Assembly (NCBI GenBank): GCA_938091145.1
Contig: CALKMS010000146.1
Location: forward strand, 1-6,605
Source: an uncultured bacterium
Lineage (GTDB): Bacteria; Actinomycetota; Aquicultoria; SKW223; CALKMS01
Direction of reading: 5' to 3'
Length of the DNA: 6,605 nucleotides
Part shown: positions 5,501 through 6,605 of the stretch, in pieces
Layout of the letters: every line of letters starts with the position of its first letter
Numbering within the stretch: position 1 is the first letter of the stretch
Made by a program: the position numbers and the translations under genes
Notes under the pieces: model-generated
What the model saw: the letters and a program-made list of their open reading frames with translations, nothing else
Told to the model about the DNA's origin: nothing
The model's database searches: none

Positions 5501-6605
5501 ACTTATTTAGGAAGAACAATTTATTTAAATCGAGGGCATGGTTCAGTTACTGGCAGCCGCGATATCCCTGGTGATTATGGGTTGCCTTCAGGGACTTTAA
5601 GACCAAACTCTCTCTGTCTCCAATGCCACAATCCTCATGGCGTAACTTCAGGAACAGCTTTGCTTCCCAATATGTTACGAACCACGGGTACGGCTTTGTG
5701 CTTTGGCTGTCATCAAAATTCTTCCCCTGGTTATCCTGGTAACGGTACCAGCACTTTATATCGTTTGCCCACCTCATCCCCGGATGCCGGCTATCCTGAA
5801 ACAGGCACCTGGCCTGGCCAAAATACTTACAATAGCTCTTCAAACGCTCATCGAGTAATAACTTATAGTCCGTTTACTAATACTACTTATACCCCGGGTG
5901 ACTGTGGTATTTGCCATTCGCCTCACGGTGGCAATAATGCCTATGATATGCTTCGAGCTACTTACACCTCGCCCAAATCCTTCCCGACAATTGGTATTAC
6001 CACTATTTCCCAGTCGCCTTTTGCTTTGTGTTTGAGCTGCCATTCTAGGGTGGCTCAAGATTATCTCAGTAACGATTATAACGCTGGTCACCGGATGAAC
6101 TGGGACCCCGACATTGTTTTAAGCACTACAACTGCCTGGCTCCCTCGAGGCTCCCAGATGCCTTGTTATGACTGCCATACGCCTCATGGCAGCCAGAATG
6201 GGAATGAGTATATGTTTAATGATTATCTTGGCGGTGGACAAAGAATTACATCAGCCACTCTCAACTTACTTTGCCGTAGCTGCCACTTACCATCCGATTC
6301 AGTCACCACTTCAACAAAAGTTGAAGGACTTACTTTGAAGCGGTTACCTGGCTCGGTTAACGAGCATGCTACCACTCCTACTGTTCCCAGGCTTTGTTTG
6401 GAATGCCACGGTTCAGGCCATAAACCAGGACCTGGTGTGTCAGGCGGTGGCTTGGCTTGCTCCACCTGTCACTCCTCAATCTACAACGCTATGATAACTA
6501 CTACCCAGACCTACCACCATGTGATGACCACCGACACTGCTGACCCAACCTCTTCTCCTTCTGCTACCAATCGCAACTGTATAAACACCTGCCATGTCGA
6601 CCACA
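2528..6605 (+). CDS. Giant membrane-anchored beta-propeller / multihaem cytochrome c protein, 3'-truncated; possible anti-sigma partner
   Basis: The frame is open for 1359 complete codons from GTG 2528 to the window end with no stop, so the C terminus is missing. The GTG is chosen because it follows the sigma stop (TGA 2519-2521) by 6 bases, has a weak purine-rich site (GAGAAAAG), and the next in-frame ATG is far inside, near 3491; TTG 2573 is a weaker alternative. Domain order: cytoplasmic segment 1-57; one membrane helix about 58-78 after a WKK pair (N-in, C-out); Pro/Glu/Lys/Thr linker about 130-175; seven-repeat TolB-like propeller about 178-525; beta-rich Ser/Thr-rich domain about 526-760; multihaem region from 765. 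The N-terminal segment lacks the HxxxCxxC zinc motif of classical ZAS anti-sigma factors, so an anti-sigma role rests on gene order and topology only. The haem region should be extracytoplasmic and need cytochrome c maturation machinery. The protein probably transfers or senses electrons at the cell surface. Being a structural cytochrome that merely shares an operon with the sigma gene is the main alternative. Confidence 0.9.
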   Translation, partial: MDKKEELFEEIKLSRLVSLIRNFFSSYQTDGLARQRVYQRVIENYPYPTPRFSWKKPAFWLPLAACLGLALATVLFLNLQLKVGKSPYYAQLLKPTPLSKGPLIKPLGAVAFRKVVSPEIAFTQTASEGQKEPEKKPEEKPEPPSGGTKPKPPSEEPSPEPEPTPTPEPTTTTEPYVFVSGQISPSGVEASRPSVSARKVVWQDRRQGDWDIYFKDLTTGQEKPLVTHGGDQVHPDIDGSYVVYEDWREGNANIVLYNLETGEEVLLADSSFDERNPRISGNFVVWEERHITSYREESYLWVYDLSQGSKFQVPSSLSNGKMFAFFPDISDLGGGNFIVVWEDYRNYYFPSRGSISSNVTDIYLYETIKNQEIAVNTSAGAQREPRVYGNKIVFTDFSSGNGDIKLYRYNFSDTHGSEESLDTGEEATETEDEEEFDVSHGSEESLVTGEEPQLSPSISEDLVVYSERKGNSYDIKAVNLLTGENFVVTAESAEEDFADVDGSVVVWQVWDGAKWQIYGRDFNPPQAESASLAWINRLDFPSPLAVSLKKEGLATISSFGLKSPSVWQIVEKEGSSLVKAAATSSLSVTAANLAPKFIRKGRTNVPMVRLDLTASSGGTTLTAVKAREWIDRKNQAQPSGWYDSADTTEGVERVKFYLDNGDAKFDPANDLVATSSPANYLTTGTLPTTFTFSPAIAIPSGTTKSLFIVYDVPATAPTLEQAALTIDDASSFLITTGTVSGNFPIQLSSGIMGRDFHYESTGWWCDSCHSLHDANGQALGAKNKETCYACHGSMPYYNPYGSVADQNIEAQFSYSGSDHYDSNAGVYAPTCFNCHFLHPKPGKNPTGNEGLYPQLLYYTNPSTGQTYLNRSPTEGLPFSFGSYLLLPLRDNFCLSCHGPWDRRSDLNNSDYYIRTGGNHSQFTSTLHGQMSPATSGQGFTTTCGRCHTAHGSPLDYLIPTSIAGYQIPTYATPTNTYWNEVCFACHTGATQTYLGRTIYLNRGHGSVTGSRDIPGDYGLPSGTLRPNSLCLQCHNPHGVTSGTALLPNMLRTTGTALCFGCHQNSSPGYPGNGTSTLYRLPTSSPDAGYPETGTWPGQNTYNSSSNAHRVITYSPFTNTTYTPGDCGICHSPHGGNNAYDMLRATYTSPKSFPTIGITTISQSPFALCLSCHSRVAQDYLSNDYNAGHRMNWDPDIVLSTTTAWLPRGSQMPCYDCHTPHGSQNGNEYMFNDYLGGGQRITSATLNLLCRSCHLPSDSVTTSTKVEGLTLKRLPGSVNEHATTPTVPRLCLECHGSGHKPGPGVSGGGLACSTCHSSIYNAMITTTQTYHHVMTTDTADPTSSPSATNRNCINTCHVDH
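2699..2761 (+). other. Single transmembrane helix of the giant protein
   Basis: Codons 58-78 encode an uninterrupted hydrophobic run (starting AFWLPLAACLGLAL) with no charged residue. It is preceded by the basic WKK at 54-56 and followed by LQLKVGK. By the positive-inside rule the N-terminal 57 residues face the cytoplasm and the rest is outside. There is no obvious signal-peptidase site after the helix, so it reads as an anchor and not a cleaved signal. Confidence 0.8.
2915..3052 (+). other. Proline-rich charged linker of the giant protein
   Basis: Codons 130-175 are almost entirely Pro, Glu, Lys, Ser and Thr, passing from KPEEKPEPP-type units to PEPTPTPEPTTTTEP. Such segments form extended, stiff spacers across a cell wall or periplasm, and Thr/Pro-rich stretches are frequent O-glycosylation sites. 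Here the linker separates the membrane helix from the propeller. Confidence 0.8.
3062..4102 (+). other. Seven-repeat TolB-like beta-propeller domain
   Basis: Codons about 179-525 contain seven copies of a blade motif in which a hydrophobic VVW/VVY/IVF strand is followed by an acidic or polar turn, a DIY-like strand and a TG-type turn. The strands begin at residues 200 (VVWQDRR), 242 (VVYEDWR), 284 (VVWEERH), 339 (VVWEDYR), 392 (IVFTDFS), 463 (VVYSERK) and 505 (VVWQVWD). Spacing is exactly 42 residues for blades 1-2, 2-3 and 6-7, and longer where loops are inserted. This pattern is known from TolB/WD40-like PD40 propellers, which usually bind a protein or glycan partner; the ligand here is unknown. 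Confidence 0.82.
3768..3879 (+). repeat. Direct repeat (2 x 37 bp, 75-bp period) in a propeller loop
   Basis: Bases 3768-3804 and 3843-3879 are identical except for one base (A at 3792, T at 3867), and start 75 bases (25 codons) apart, so the frame is kept. Both encode HGSEESL-D/V-TGEE, the first copy starting near residue 415 and the second near 440. Between them lies a very acidic stretch (ATETEDEEEFDV). The repeat expands the loop between blade strands 5 and 6, and the near identity of the DNA suggests a recent in-frame duplication. Confidence 0.9.
4103..4819 (+). other. Beta-rich domain between propeller and haem region
   Basis: Codons about 526-764 have no cysteine and a composition (Ser, Thr, Val, Gly, short alternating hydrophobics) typical of extracellular beta-sandwich domains. 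One segment, DNGDAKFDPAND (659-670), has the spaced acidic residues of a calcium-binding loop, and is followed by a FIVYDV strand (about 709-714). I do not recognise a named family with certainty. It probably spaces or presents the haem region, and a carbohydrate- or calcium-binding role is possible. Confidence 0.5.
4820..6605 (+). other. Multihaem cytochrome c region with doubled-CXXCH modules
   Basis: Canonical CxxCH haem c sites start at codons 765, 787, 831, 893, 943, 982, 1030, 1058, 1126, 1168, 1213, 1249, 1290 and 1311; a CINTCH site (CxxxCH) starts at 1351. The sites pair as first-site CHxxH (often CHxPHG) followed by a second CxxCH 22-62 residues on, the pattern of the doubled-CXXCH family. 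Upstream of most pairs lies an isolated His (for example SDHY, GGNH, RGHG, NAHR, AGHR, NEHA) that could be a distal axial ligand. At least 14, probably 15, haems are expected, enough for a long electron conduit. The region is cut by the window end directly after CHVDH, so more sites may follow. Confidence 0.92.

Overview
The window holds three consecutive plus-strand genes, all in the same reading frame, and very little non-coding DNA. (1) Bases 2-1876: the 3' part of a polytopic membrane protein of the O-antigen ligase / Wzy fold, with a C-terminal TPR-like domain outside the membrane core. Its start lies upstream of the window. (2) Bases 1922-2521: a complete ECF-type sigma-70 factor. (3) Bases 2528-6605: a very large open frame of 1359 complete codons that is still open at the window end. 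It starts on a GTG just after the sigma stop codon.

The third gene dominates the window. Reading from the N terminus it encodes a short charged cytoplasmic segment, one transmembrane helix, a Pro/Glu/Lys/Thr linker, seven repeats of a TolB-like beta-propeller, a beta-rich Ser/Thr-rich domain, and a multihaem cytochrome c region. That region has 14 CxxCH sites and one CxxxCH site before the sequence stops. The haem sites are arranged as doubled-CXXCH modules, most preceded by a spaced histidine and carrying a CHxxH pattern.

The sigma gene and the giant gene are separated by only 6 bases. A sigma factor followed by a single-pass membrane protein with a short cytoplasmic N terminus is the usual layout of an ECF sigma/anti-sigma pair. 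The sequence therefore suggests, but does not prove, a regulator whose extracellular part is a propeller plus a multihaem electron-transfer chain: a candidate redox- or electron-acceptor-responsive sigma switch. The upstream ligase-fold protein could decorate cell-surface polymers or this protein's Ser/Thr-rich segments, but nothing beyond proximity links them.

The organism cannot be named from this sequence. It is a bacterium (bacterial sigma factor) of moderate to low GC, and the multihaem cytochrome points to anaerobic, sediment, subsurface or hydrothermal respiration. Direct membrane anchoring of the propeller/haem protein fits a single-membrane cell or a periplasmic location in a two-membrane cell. 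No RNA genes, insertion sequences, CRISPR arrays or clear promoters or terminators were seen. The only intergenic gap is 45 bases and carries a small hairpin.
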